Notes under the pieces: generated by a model
What the model saw: only the letters and a program-made list of their open reading frames with translations
The model's database searches: none
Told to the model about the DNA's origin: nothing
Shown here: positions 1-6,769 of the stretch, piece by piece
Numbering within the stretch: the stretch's first letter is position 1
Layout of the letters: each line of letters begins with the position of its first letter
Position numbers and translations under genes: made by a program
Origin: a virus
Reading direction: 5' to 3' (one strand)
Virus record (IMG/VR): IMGVR_UViG_3300025873_000013
Coordinates: 1 to 37,139 of that record
DNA length: 37,139 nucleotides

Positions 1-131
1 GACAACGCCGCCCCGACGAGTGCAGGGAACAAAGAGGGTTACCGTTTAGGGGTTAGGCTGCTGGACCTTGTAGATGTGGGGCACATGGACCGCATAAAAA
101 GCGCAGCCGCATCGGATTGCTTGGCCGAGTG
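1..131. repeat. Left copy of 131-bp terminal repeat
   Basis: Bases 1-131 match 37009-37139 except for one position: G at 127 against T at 37135. The first 126 bases are identical. This is what a circular genome linearised by an assembler, or a true direct terminal repeat, looks like. The repeat lies inside a gene that reads continuously across the junction, which favours circularity or terminal redundancy over a chance duplication. Confidence 0.95.
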
Positions 132-225
132 CATAAAAATGCGCGAGCAGTGGATGGAGCAGATAGAAAAATGGGACGAGCTGAGGATCAAGATCGAGAA
201 GTTCGGGATGGAGAGTGAGCGATGA
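1..225 (+). CDS. 3' part of the gene that starts at 36724 (hypothetical protein)
   Basis: This reading frame is open from the first base and ends at TGA 223-225. It continues the frame of the gene that starts at 36724: when the two terminal repeat copies are merged, the protein is 169 residues long. The part unique to this end encodes 32 residues rich in E, K, M, Q and W, probably a helical tail ending ESER. The family is not recognised. The stop overlaps the next start in an ATGA arrangement, so the two genes are probably translationally coupled. Base 127 is G here (GAG, Glu) but T in the other copy (TAG stop), so this copy gives the longer product. Confidence 0.7.
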   Translation, partial: DNAAPTSAGNKEGYRLGVRLLDLVDVGHMDRIKSAAASDCLAECIKMREQWMEQIEKWDELRIKIEKFGMESER

Positions 226-452
226 ATAGGCACCCATGCGGGGTCAGCTGGCAAGGCGGCATCGGTTCGCTCGGATGGTATCTTGAGGCACTAAAGCCGA
301 TGGAAGGTTTCACCCCTTTCCATCTGTCGTGGGAATCAGAACAACCCCACGACGACCCGCGATGGCGCACTCCGGGCCGCCTTAGCATCCATCTGTTTCG
401 GGCGCGGGTTTCGGTTCTTTGGTCCTTCGGTCGCCATGATGGCTGTATGTAG
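222..452 (+). CDS. Hypothetical 76-residue protein
   Basis: The start ATG at 222 overlaps the upstream stop (ATGA), and a purine-rich GGAGAG stretch at 209-214 could serve as ribosome binding site. The product is basic and rich in Trp, His and Arg, with no motif or membrane segment that I recognise. The reading frame ends at 452, and about 170 bp without a convincing gene follow. Support comes from position, start overlap and strand, not from homology; a chance frame at the end of an operon is possible. Confidence 0.4.
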   Translation: MNRHPCGVSWQGGIGSLGWYLEALKPMEGFTPFHLSWESEQPHDDPRWRTPGRLSIHLFRARVSVLWSFGRHDGCM

Positions 453-453
453 C

Positions 454-473
454 CGTCCAGGATCGTCCAGGAT
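454..473 (+). repeat. Tandem 10-bp direct repeat (CGTCCAGGAT x2)
   Basis: Two perfect abutting copies of CGTCCAGGAT lie just after the stop of the small gene at 222-452, in the intergenic stretch upstream of 621. Two copies are too few to call an iteron array, but their place in one of the few intergenic regions makes a protein binding site possible. Confidence 0.6.
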
Positions 474-531
474 CGACACGGGCCAGCTCCCCGCCGACGA
501 CAACCAGGGCTAGCCTGTGGCCCCTCAGGGC

Positions 532-551
532 ACGACGACGACGACGACGAC
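532..551 (+). repeat. ACG trinucleotide run, non-coding
   Basis: Six ACG units plus AC lie in the intergenic region. The neighbouring gene at 621 opens with a related ACG-rich stretch that encodes a run of Thr, and a 24-bp GAC run occurs in the gene at 35810. This looks like trinucleotide slippage; no function is evident. Confidence 0.7.
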
Positions 552-591
552 CAGCATTATTTAGGCTTCACATTTATGGGGTAACATGGTA

Positions 592-605
592 TTCCTATAT
601 AGGAA
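592..605. promoter_or_regulatory. 14-bp perfect palindrome upstream of the recombination operon
   Basis: TTCCTATATAGGAA is a perfect inverted repeat ending 15 bp before the ATG at 621. The same TTCCTATATA sequence occurs at 30839-30848, upstream of the other rightward gene block. It may be an operator or contain a -10 element (TATATA). I see no convincing -35 at standard spacing, so an operator is at least as likely. The region 453-620 holds nothing else beyond the repeats listed. Confidence 0.5.
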
Positions 606-620
606 GGCAGGGGCACCAGC

Positions 621-1130
621 ATGACGACTACGACGACGACAGACGGCGGGATGCTGACTCCTGAGCAGTTTGCTGCCCTGCTCGGAGGAGAGAAGAAGCA
701 TATCAACTTCGTCCTCCACCTCATCGAGACCGGCGAGATCCCTTCTGTTTGCATCAGCGATCAACCGTTCATCGAACGCCAAGCCATCGACCTTTACCTG
801 AAGCAAGCAGAGATCGGTGAGATCGAGGGAGCCATCTTCCTTCCCTGGAAAGTGATCCAGCGATTCCTTCCAGGGATTGCGCTTTGGGCAAAGACAGTGG
901 CGCGAGAGATGCCGCGTGTCCCTTCGCTCTTTCCCCTTTCCATCGACGACTCCGAGGAAGTTATGGGCCTATCGACTGCTGCATTTGCCAAGGTCCAGGC
1001 GATGACCAACGACGAAACCCTGAACAAGAATGATCGTGAGCGACTAGAAGATTGTCTGTTCAGTCTCGAACGCGCTCACAAGAGAGTCTCAACGCATTGG
1101 AGAAAGCGACATGAAGGTACAGGAGATTGA
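621..1130 (+). CDS. Probable DNA-binding protein (excisionase/MerR-like N-terminus)
   Basis: The 169-residue product begins with a run of six Thr. Residues 11 to about 63 then read like a small winged helix-turn-helix of the excisionase/MerR type: a TPEQFAALL helix, a second helix ending in LIETGEIPS, a short hairpin, and FIERQAIDLYLK. The rest is helical and charged, without a recognised motif. It is the first gene after the palindrome at 592-605 and overlaps the annealing protein gene by 20 bp, so it is a candidate regulator or accessory factor of the recombination operon. AGGGGC at 610-615 can serve as ribosome binding site. The DNA-binding call rests on pattern only. Confidence 0.5.
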   Translation: MTTTTTTDGGMLTPEQFAALLGGEKKHINFVLHLIETGEIPSVCISDQPFIERQAIDLYLKQAEIGEIEGAIFLPWKVIQRFLPGIALWAKTVAREMPRVPSLFPLSIDDSEEVMGLSTAAFAKVQAMTNDETLNKNDRERLEDCLFSLERAHKRVSTHWRKRHEGTGD

Positions 1131-1830
1131 ACAAGAGGAAACGATTGAACAAGAGAAGCTGGAGAAGCCAGCGAAGAGGAAGAGGAAAAGGAAGGTTCCG
1201 GTGAAGAAGCTAATCGAGAAGGTACTCGCCATCCAGACCGAGGTTCCGACCGTTCTCAAGGACGGACGCGTGGGAAGCCAGTACAAGTTTGCTAGTCACA
1301 ATGCAATCCTCAAGGCGGTAAGGCCAATCGCAATTTCGCACGGGGTGTTGATCCACCTTAGCTACGAGGACTTCAAGGAGGAGGGGAACAGGTGCAGTGT
1401 CATCTGTGTCCTGACCTTGATTGATCGCGACAACCCGACAGACACCATTGTAGTTCGTTGCCCTGGTCAGGGAGTGGACAACCAGGACAAGGGTCCGGGC
1501 AAGGCGCAGACCTACGCCAAGAAGTACGCGCTGATGTCTGCCTTCTTGCTGGAGACAGCAGACGAGGACGACCCGGACGCTACCCGGGGACCGGGGGCGA
1601 ACTACCGTCCGTCCCAAGACCGGCCAAAGACCCACCTCACCCGCGACAAGGCGGGTCCACCGTCCGACGAGGACATCGGATCGCTCAGGCAGATTCTCAA
1701 GGCCGAATGGGGCAGCCCACAACAAATCACCAAGCAGATCGAAAAGAGATTTGGACCGGGGATAAAGACCACTGACCTCAGTGGCCCCCAGGTCAAGTCT
1801 TGGCTCGAAGAGTTAGGAGGACAGCAGTGA
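1111..1830 (+). CDS. erf: ERF-family single-strand annealing recombinase
   Basis: The protein (239 residues) should anneal complementary single strands during phage recombination, in partnership with the exonuclease encoded at 3315. Residues 1-33 are a highly charged lead (KRKRKRK). The ERF-type core follows at about 34-157: a segment around YKFASHNAILKAVRPI, and the family hallmark DNQDKGPGKAQTYAKKYA at 123-140 followed by LETADEDDPD at 148-157. About 50 C-terminal residues (185-239) form a separate helical domain. The ATG at 1111 follows GGAGAAAG and overlaps the upstream gene. The next gene starts inside its stop (GTGA at 1827), so the operon is coupled. The family call is strong; ERF versus related annealing families should be confirmed by profile. 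Confidence 0.85.
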   Translation: MKVQEIEQEETIEQEKLEKPAKRKRKRKVPVKKLIEKVLAIQTEVPTVLKDGRVGSQYKFASHNAILKAVRPIAISHGVLIHLSYEDFKEEGNRCSVICVLTLIDRDNPTDTIVVRCPGQGVDNQDKGPGKAQTYAKKYALMSAFLLETADEDDPDATRGPGANYRPSQDRPKTHLTRDKAGPPSDEDIGSLRQILKAEWGSPQQITKQIEKRFGPGIKTTDLSGPQVKSWLEELGGQQ

Positions 1831-2030
1831 GTAAGGAATCTGTTTGGCTCCTGCGAGAGTTTTGCACAGTAGAAAACGAGTGGACCTACTTCAATAACGA
1901 AGATGGTTTTGGGGACCGGGCATCGGCAACACGGTTCAGCGATGTTGAACGCAATAGTGGTTTCCGAATGCGTACCCATGAGTGGGTTCAAGAGAAGAAA
2001 AAGAAGGAGGGCAGCAGTGAGTGTGAGTAA
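1827..2030 (+). CDS. Hypothetical 67-residue protein
   Basis: I place the start at GTG 1827, which overlaps the annealing protein stop (GTGA) and follows a strong AGGAGG at 1814-1819. A longer in-frame start at TTG 1800 has no comparable ribosome binding site. The product begins SKESVWLLREF and ends in a Lys/Glu-rich tail. Aromatic residues are frequent and no motif is recognised. Its initiation region is nearly duplicated at the next gene (see findings). Position between the annealing protein and SSB-like genes suggests an accessory role in DNA metabolism, but that is inference. Confidence 0.65.
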   Translation: MSKESVWLLREFCTVENEWTYFNNEDGFGDRASATRFSDVERNSGFRMRTHEWVQEKKKKEGSSECE

Positions 2031-2358
2031 GGAACCGAGAACAGCAAGAAGGCCAGCGAGAGTGCTAAACAGGCAGGAAGCCGCTGACATATTCCGCAAG
2101 GTGGTACTCGAATCCACCGGGGATGAAGTGTCGCTGAAGTTGGTAGGCGAGCTGCTGTCTGCGAAGAATCCGAACGGCATAGGGCTTCGTTGGTTCCCTT
2201 CCAAGAAAACAGGCAACGGATACAGGGTTGTATCGACAGAGGAAATCCCTTTCGAGATCCAGGTCTTGAAGGTGTACGGAAAAGCGCAGAAGGAGATGCC
2301 AGAGATCGAGATCATCGAACCGAGCGAACAATTTGAAGGGGAGTCCAATGCCATTTGA
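2017..2358 (+). CDS. Hypothetical 113-residue protein
   Basis: The chosen start is GTG 2017, six bases after AAGGAGG (2004-2010). GTG 2023 is an alternative that would align the N-terminus (SKEP) with that of the upstream gene (SKES). The protein has a basic N-terminus (about residues 7-22), then a segment like a small helical domain (RQEAADIFRKVV) and a strand-rich part (GIGLRWFPSKKTGNGYRVVS). The C-terminus is acidic (EIEIIEPSEQFEGES). The family is not recognised. It overlaps its upstream neighbour by 14 bp and the SSB-like gene by 11 bp, so it is part of the recombination operon. Confidence 0.65.
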   Translation: MSVSKEPRTARRPARVLNRQEAADIFRKVVLESTGDEVSLKLVGELLSAKNPNGIGLRWFPSKKTGNGYRVVSTEEIPFEIQVLKVYGKAQKEMPEIEIIEPSEQFEGESNAI

Positions 2359-2719
2359 GAAGGCCGAACCCATGCCGATGGGTGAACACACCGTGACCAT
2401 CGAAAGGGTCGCGAAGTACAACAAGAACGGGAACGAGGGAGACCCCCGTGTGATCGTCGTCATGGGCGACCGAAACGAAAGAGAGTCCTGTCTCTTCCTC
2501 AAGCTAAAACCTGGAACTGAGTGGTCCGAGAAGAAATGGACAGGCATATTTGCTGCGCTTGGCTTCGAGGGTAAGGAGGCGAGGCCCGACAGGTTCGACC
2601 TTCTCCAGGCAGAGGTCGGGGCGAGTATCCGTATCACAGTTGGGACAAAAGGTTTCGTCGATGAGACTCAGGCACTTGAGTCTGGCGAGGCACAGACCGA
2701 CAAGGAGATCCCCTTCTAG
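2348..2719 (+). CDS. Probable single-stranded DNA-binding protein
   Basis: ATG 2348 is chosen because GGGGAG (2338-2343) precedes it; ATG 2333 would add five residues without a good site. The 123-residue product is strand-rich and ends in DKEIPF. That is close to the DDIPF-type acidic tip by which bacterial SSBs dock partner proteins. The body (HTVTIERVAKYNKNGNEG, then VIVVMGDRNERESCLFLKL, later IRITVGT) fits an OB-like fold or the DUF669-type phage proteins found beside annealing recombinases. Position between the ERF-type and YqaJ-type genes supports the role. No direct homology test was possible. Confidence 0.55.
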   Translation: MPFEKAEPMPMGEHTVTIERVAKYNKNGNEGDPRVIVVMGDRNERESCLFLKLKPGTEWSEKKWTGIFAALGFEGKEARPDRFDLLQAEVGASIRITVGTKGFVDETQALESGEAQTDKEIPF

Positions 2720-2740
2720 GGGATAGAAACAAGGTAGGAC

Positions 2741-3322
2741 ATGACACAGGAAGTTACAGACCCGGAGGCAGAGTCAACTCTGACCCTCGAAGAAGAGCGG
2801 GAAGTCGAGGACTTCTGCCGCTGCGAAGAGATCCCCATCCTCAAAGACCCCGAAGGGGATCCGATGGTATGGCAAACAGAGATCGGCCTTGGCGATCTCA
2901 AGGTCGTCATCTCGATCCACCCGTCAGAGGGGGAACACATCCAGCCAGTGCTGGATGGGTACAAGCACGACTTCTGGGTATTCACCACAGGGGAGCATGA
3001 ACGCCAGATCAGGAACTACCGCAATCGTCGCGGCCATCTCCACTCGTTGTCTCTGTACGACCCTGAAATCTCCTGGGCAGTCAAAGTCTGGCTGGTCGTG
3101 GAGGGGTACGGGAACCCCGTGGAGAAGCTGAATGAGAGCAAGGATGTGATCGACATCACTGCTCTTGAACTTCCATATTCCTTCTGGATTGAGGTTCAGA
3201 AAGAGGTCATTCAGATATGGGGGGTGATCGAAGAGGAGGAAGATCCCGTCCTTGTGGGCAACCCCGAGGAGGAGGAGCAGTGGGAGAGAAGAAGAGAATG
3301 GGAGGAGGACAAGAATGACTGA
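2741..3322 (+). CDS. Hypothetical acidic protein, 193 residues
   Basis: The product is very acidic, with Glu-rich ends (EEEREVEDF near the N-terminus, EEEEDPVLVGNPEEEEQWE near the C-terminus) and a central part with many aromatic residues (HDFWVFTTGEHERQIRNYR). I recognise no catalytic motif. It starts 21 bp after the SSB-like gene and overlaps the exonuclease start by 8 bp, so it is translated with them. An acidic protein between SSB-like and nuclease genes could be a DNA-mimic or partner protein, but nothing in the sequence proves this. Confidence 0.7.
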   Translation: MTQEVTDPEAESTLTLEEEREVEDFCRCEEIPILKDPEGDPMVWQTEIGLGDLKVVISIHPSEGEHIQPVLDGYKHDFWVFTTGEHERQIRNYRNRRGHLHSLSLYDPEISWAVKVWLVVEGYGNPVEKLNESKDVIDITALELPYSFWIEVQKEVIQIWGVIEEEEDPVLVGNPEEEEQWERRREWEEDKND

Positions 3323-4262
3323 GAAAGAACGCCTCGATTGGTTGAAGGAACGACAGCTCGGGATCGGTGGCTCCGATGTGGCCCCGATCCTGGGTATCCC
3401 TTCCTACAAGGGGGCAAGCCCACATCAGGTGTGGCGAAGCAAGACCGAGCCGGTGAGCGTTGTCGATACCGAGACCGAGGCCATGTACTGGGGAAACGCG
3501 CTCGAACCTGTCCTCATCAAAGAGTACAGCAAAAGGACCGGGGTGTTCATCAAGGGAACGCCAGGGTGTGTCGCGCACGACGATCACCCCTGCCTGATGG
3601 GAACACCCGATCAGTATGTGGAGTGCCCAACCTTTGGTCCGGGTCTGTTGGAGATCAAGAACAACTCCTTCGGCTTCAAGTGGGGAAACCCTGACGACGA
3701 TGCCTCGATCAGTGTTCCCCCGCATTACTATGTCCAGGTGTTGCACTACATGGATGTAACAAACCGTGGATGGGCAGACATCGCAGTGCTGATCTCTGGC
3801 ACGAAGTTCCTGATCCACCGCGTCGAGGACAACCCCACCTATCGGCTCGCTAACAGGGCGAAGATCCTGGAGTGGTGGGACAGGCACATTGTCAACGGCG
3901 AGGAGCCAGAGGCAATCAACCCACCTGACGCAGCAAGCAAGTACCCGGTAGCCGAGGGTGGCGAAGTGCTGGCAACGGACGAGATGCAATCTCTTGTCAA
4001 CGAGCTGATCGTAGCCAAGAGCATCCACGGCAGTTCGTCCATGGATGTGGATGAACTCAAGACCAAGCTCATGGAGTTGATGGGAGACACGGAACTCCTC
4101 GTCAATGAGGAGGGCAGAAAGCTAATCAGTTGGAAGAACCCCGCACCTGGACGCAGGATCGACAAGAAGAAACTTCGGAAGGAGTTTCCGATTGCGTATG
4201 AGGAATGTCTGGAAATAAACCAATCGTCGAGAAGGTTCGTGATTCATGCGGAGGCAAAATAA
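3315..4262 (+). CDS. YqaJ-like recombination exonuclease
   Basis: The product (315 residues from ATG 3315, after GGAGGAGG) carries the lambda-exonuclease/YqaJ pattern. It has an N-terminal WLKERQLGIGGSDVAPILG (residues 9-27) and YWGNALEPVLIKEY (58-71). The metal-binding Asp follows in GTPDQYV (D99), then the E-x-K catalytic element in LLEIKNNS (113-115), with a downstream Tyr/Gln helix (YYVQVLHYM). It should resect double-stranded ends to give single strands for the annealing protein. Both sit in one operon, as in lambda Red-type pairs. The start lies inside the upstream stop. The family call is strong; polarity and processivity cannot be read from sequence. Confidence 0.85.
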   Translation: MTEKERLDWLKERQLGIGGSDVAPILGIPSYKGASPHQVWRSKTEPVSVVDTETEAMYWGNALEPVLIKEYSKRTGVFIKGTPGCVAHDDHPCLMGTPDQYVECPTFGPGLLEIKNNSFGFKWGNPDDDASISVPPHYYVQVLHYMDVTNRGWADIAVLISGTKFLIHRVEDNPTYRLANRAKILEWWDRHIVNGEEPEAINPPDAASKYPVAEGGEVLATDEMQSLVNELIVAKSIHGSSSMDVDELKTKLMELMGDTELLVNEEGRKLISWKNPAPGRRIDKKKLRKEFPIAYEECLEINQSSRRFVIHAEAK

Positions 4263-4753
4263 TACTCGCAATAGATCCAGGAGCGCACCTGGGATGGGCT
4301 TTTAGCGTTAGCGGCGTTGCCCGATCAGGTGTGTGTCATTTCAGCGGAGACCTCGGAGACAGGCTTGTAGCCTTGGACGAATGGGCTGTCCGTAAGTTGT
4401 CCGGGGTCTCCGTCCTTTACTGCGAGAGACCTGCCTACGCACCCGGCAACTCGACCACAACCCTGTGGTCAATGCTTGGAGTGCTGAACATGAGAGCGAC
4501 ACAACTGGGCATTCCGTTTCTGTTGAGATCACCAATGACAATAAAGAAACACGCAACAGGCTCAGGGCGAGCCAGCAAAGGGGAGGTGGTCGAGGCCATT
4601 GAATCTCTGCATGGGAGATCGGTCGAGGACCATAACGAAGCAGACGCTCTAGCGTTACTGGGATTAGCGTTATCCGAGCGAACTTCGGGGGAAGCTGGCA
4701 GTCCTGAGCCTCCTACAAGGGGGAACAATGGCAAAGGAACTAAAGGAACTTAG
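4205..4753 (+). CDS. RuvC-like Holliday junction resolvase
   Basis: The 182-residue product shows the RNase H-fold resolvase pattern. LAIDPGAHLGWAF (21-33) carries the first catalytic Asp (D24), LYCERPAYAP (71-80) the catalytic Glu (E74), and EDHNEADALALL (141-152) the C-terminal acidic pair with the helix typical of RuvC-type enzymes. The stretch RSPMTIKKHATGSGRASKGE (108-127) is the usual basic DNA-contact segment. It would cut branched intermediates made by the recombination module, or debranch DNA before packaging. It overlaps the exonuclease gene by 58 bp, an unusually long overlap; TGAGGA lies just before the ATG. The C-terminal 20 residues are low complexity. Confidence 0.85.
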   Translation: MSGNKPIVEKVRDSCGGKIILAIDPGAHLGWAFSVSGVARSGVCHFSGDLGDRLVALDEWAVRKLSGVSVLYCERPAYAPGNSTTTLWSMLGVLNMRATQLGIPFLLRSPMTIKKHATGSGRASKGEVVEAIESLHGRSVEDHNEADALALLGLALSERTSGEAGSPEPPTRGNNGKGTKGT

Positions 4754-5081
4754 ACACGCAACTTATCCGGGCCGAGGGAAGCTATCAAAGGTACTACGCT
4801 ATCTTGCGGTTGCAGCGATGAAGGATCTCCGCTGGTCCCCGGATAACAATCGCTATTCCCTGCGCCTTCCGGTCTCGACCGGGCCAATGTCACAAACAAT
4901 GGAGTGGTTTATCTGTCCATCCAAGGGCAGGACCAATGCCGTGAACCGTCTGATCTACGCGCACCGCGAACGAATCGTCAAGCAGTTCGGGGAGGGTGCC
5001 TACAAGCGTCTGGACATCTACAAGAAGAGGGTTGTCTGGTTCATATCAACGATGGCAGAGGTTCACAATGAAGATGAATGA
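4728..5081 (+). CDS. Hypothetical 117-residue basic protein
   Basis: ATG 4728 lies within the end of the resolvase gene and follows AAGGGGG. The product is basic and probably mixed alpha/beta; distinctive stretches are RYLAVAAMKDLRWSPDNNRY and CPSKGRTNAVNRLIYAHRE. There is no membrane segment or known motif. Being coupled to the resolvase suggests a DNA-related role. The next, membrane-protein gene overlaps its 3' end by 14 bp, so the operon changes theme here. Confidence 0.65.
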   Translation: MAKELKELRHATYPGRGKLSKVLRYLAVAAMKDLRWSPDNNRYSLRLPVSTGPMSQTMEWFICPSKGRTNAVNRLIYAHRERIVKQFGEGAYKRLDIYKKRVVWFISTMAEVHNEDE

Positions 5082-5199
5082 AATCGATTGGAAGTCTGTC
5101 CTTCATGGCTTCCTGGATCATGTGATTTTCCTGCTGACGGTGGCGACGATCACGGGAGGGGGTTGGTTGGCGATCCAGCTCCTCATTGGGTGGCCCTAG
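5068..5199 (+). CDS. Small single-span membrane protein (holin-like candidate)
   Basis: The product of 43 residues is not obvious from length but has good support. ATG 5068 follows AGAGG, overlaps the upstream gene, and its stop abuts the next ATG at 5200. Residues 1-16 are polar (MKMNEIDWKSVLHGFL), then a hydrophobic helix at about 17-41 includes IFLLTVATITGGGWLAIQLL. It lies directly upstream of a u-spanin-like gene, so a pinholin or holin role is the natural guess, not proven. A small membrane protein with another role is the alternative. Confidence 0.55.
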   Translation: MKMNEIDWKSVLHGFLDHVIFLLTVATITGGGWLAIQLLIGWP

Positions 5200-5451
5200 A
5201 TGAAGTGGCTACTGATCCTTTTGCTTGTTGGTTGCGAGACCAGGCTCGTCGAGTCTGACAAGATAATCGTGGACACCCGTGGAGTCCCGATAGTCCGAAT
5301 GGTAGCCGAGGGGGCCGGTGGGGATCTTGTCCCCTTGACCTACACGCGGCAGGATGAAACGGGTGTCTTTCTTACAAGCCCTGCGCTTCTCTCCTTCCTC
5401 ATTGGCATTGGCATTGGGGTCTATGTGATGCATCGGAGGAGAAACCAGTGA
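5200..5451 (+). CDS. Small lipoprotein with C-terminal membrane anchor (u-spanin-like)
   Basis: The 83-residue product starts MKWLLILLLVGC: a short hydrophobic signal ending in a perfect lipobox (LVGC, Cys12). It ends with a hydrophobic helix at about 60-77 (LLSFLIGIGIGVYVM) followed by HRRRNQ, which should stay in the cytoplasm. Outer-membrane lipid anchor plus inner-membrane C-terminal helix is the architecture of unimolecular spanins such as T1 gp11, which disrupt the outer membrane in lysis. The linker of about 45 residues is short for that family. A protein of the same architecture and size is encoded on the other strand at 6955. It directly follows the 43-residue membrane protein gene. 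Confidence 0.6.
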   Translation: MKWLLILLLVGCETRLVESDKIIVDTRGVPIVRMVAEGAGGDLVPLTYTRQDETGVFLTSPALLSFLIGIGIGVYVMHRRRNQ

Positions 5452-5621
5452 AGGTCGGCTTTTACATAGACTTTCCCAAGGAGGACCAGAAGGTAATACG
5501 CAAAGACCTGAAGGGACTCAAAGCAGGGGGGCTTGCAACCCCTGAAGAGTTGATCGAGTGGAGCAAGCAAGTGATTCAGGAATCCCTGGCTGCTGCTCGA
5601 TTGCATCAGTGGGAGCAGTGA
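5448..5621 (+). CDS. Hypothetical 57-residue soluble protein
   Basis: GTG 5448 overlaps the u-spanin-like stop (GTGA) and follows a strong GGAGGAG at 5436-5442. The product starts MKVGFYIDFPKEDQK, contains a Lys-rich helix, and ends with a helix (TPEELIEWSKQVIQ) and LHQWEQ. No family is recognised. It could be a cytoplasmic partner or an unrelated small protein. The next gene again starts in a GTGA overlap (5618), so the frame is held between two coupled starts, which supports it. Confidence 0.6.
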   Translation: MKVGFYIDFPKEDQKVIRKDLKGLKAGGLATPEELIEWSKQVIQESLAAARLHQWEQ

Positions 5622-5863
5622 AGAATCCCAAGTCTAGGGAAGTTTGGCAACTGTGGCCCAGCAGTGCCCGTTTGATTCGTCGCCCCTCTGAGTCGGTTCG
5701 CATTGAGTGGTCGCACGAACATCAAGCATGGGCGGTTCAGTTCACCAACCTCTGCGTACTACTGCATAGCGAGGGACAGCTGGAACTGCCAGTGGCAGAG
5801 GGCCGGGACTTCTACACCGTGGACAGTCCTCTTGGCCTGGGAAGTGCTGGGATAGATGGCTAA
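5618..5863 (+). CDS. Hypothetical 81-residue protein
   Basis: I choose GTG 5618, overlapping the upstream stop, with GGGAG at 5611; a longer frame to 5558 lies wholly inside the upstream gene. The product is rich in Trp, Ser and Arg (REVWQLWPSSARLIRRPSES) and then strand-rich (IEWSHEHQAWAVQFTNL). No known motif. Its 3' end overlaps the methyltransferase start by 8 bp, so the two are probably co-translated; a role related to methylation would be a guess. Confidence 0.6.
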   Translation: MKNPKSREVWQLWPSSARLIRRPSESVRIEWSHEHQAWAVQFTNLCVLLHSEGQLELPVAEGRDFYTVDSPLGLGSAGIDG

Positions 5864-6677
5864 TATCTTTCATGGAGACTGCCTTGATGTTCTCCCCACC
5901 TTGGCGAAGGAGAGCGTCAATTGCGTTGTGACTTCTCCTCCATACTACGGTCTCAGAGATTACGGAGAACAAGGGCAGCTCGGTCAAGAGGATCTCCCCA
6001 CTGAATACATTGAGAAGATGGTCGAGGTGTTCAGGTTGGTTCGTGAAGTTCTGAGACCTGACGGCACCGTCTGGCTGAACTTGGGTGATTCCTATGGACC
6101 TAACAAGCAACTGAACGGGATTCCCTGGAGGGTTGCCATAGCTCTCCAGGAGGACGATTGGTATTTGCGACAAGACATCATCTGGCATAAGCCAAACCCT
6201 ATGCCGGAATCAGTGACCGACCGATGCACCAAGTCTCATGAGTATATTTTCCTGCTGTCAAAGTCGGAGGATTATTACTTCGACATGGACTCCATCAAAG
6301 AAAGAACAACAGAGGCAGTCAATGGACCCAAGCGATTCGGAGGAGGAAAGTACGGGGACAATGTCGAGGTGGAGGCGAGAACCAAGTCAGGGAACAACTA
6401 CAAGGATTCAGGATGGAGACACAAAAGGTCCGTGTGGACGATTGGGACTCCGAACTATCCGCTACCGCACTTCGCAACATTTCCAACTTCACTGGTTCGC
6501 CCTTGCGTGTTAGCTGGTTCTCCCCCAGGTGGGTGCGTACTAGATCCATTCTTTGGCACTGGCACTGTTGGAGAAGTTGCAGCGGAGGAAGGGCGGGACT
6601 GGATCGGCATTGAGATCAATGAAGAGTATTGCGAGATCGCAGAGAACCGGACTGCTCAACGGGGATTGTTTGAATGA
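5856..6677 (+). CDS. DNA methyltransferase, beta-class (N4-cytosine or N6-adenine)
   Basis: The 273-residue product has catalytic motif IV near the N-terminus (TSPPYYG, 26-32) and the AdoMet-binding motif I near the C-terminus (DPFFGTGTVGE, 230-240), followed by the GIEINEEY motif II. This IV-before-I order defines beta-class amino-methyltransferases. TSPPY is more usual for N4-cytosine enzymes, but N6-adenine cannot be excluded. The insert between the two carries the variable target-recognition part. There is no restriction gene next to it, so it is an orphan enzyme. It may protect phage DNA from host restriction or mark it for control. It is the last gene before the convergent terminator. 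Confidence 0.85.
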   Translation: MANIFHGDCLDVLPTLAKESVNCVVTSPPYYGLRDYGEQGQLGQEDLPTEYIEKMVEVFRLVREVLRPDGTVWLNLGDSYGPNKQLNGIPWRVAIALQEDDWYLRQDIIWHKPNPMPESVTDRCTKSHEYIFLLSKSEDYYFDMDSIKERTTEAVNGPKRFGGGKYGDNVEVEARTKSGNNYKDSGWRHKRSVWTIGTPNYPLPHFATFPTSLVRPCVLAGSPPGGCVLDPFFGTGTVGEVAAEEGRDWIGIEINEEYCEIAENRTAQRGLFE

Positions 6678-6701
6678 GGCGTAAAAAATGGACCCCCAGG
6701 A

Positions 6702-6711
6702 GAAAGGTAGG
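6702..6711 (+). repeat. Orphan copy of the GAAAGGTAGG junction cassette
   Basis: GAAAGGTAGG followed by TAACG lies 25 bp after the methyltransferase stop. Elsewhere (34387-36338) the same cassette immediately precedes start codons. Here the place of the ATG is taken by CCC, so it looks like a decayed initiation site. Confidence 0.5.
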
Positions 6712-6725
6712 TAACGCCCGGAGGT

Positions 6726-6769
6726 CCAAAGCATTAGAGATGCTTATTCTAATGCACCCGTTTCTTTGG
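6726..6769. terminator. Bidirectional terminator candidate between converging operons
   Basis: GCATTAGA (6731-6738) and TCTAATGC (6748-6755) form a perfect 8-bp stem with a 9-nt loop. CCAAA at 6726-6730 and TTTGG at 6765-6769 can extend it beyond an internal loop. On the plus strand a GTTTCTTT stretch follows; the minus-strand tail is weaker. It sits exactly where the rightward (ends 6677) and leftward (ends 6770) units meet. Confidence 0.55.
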
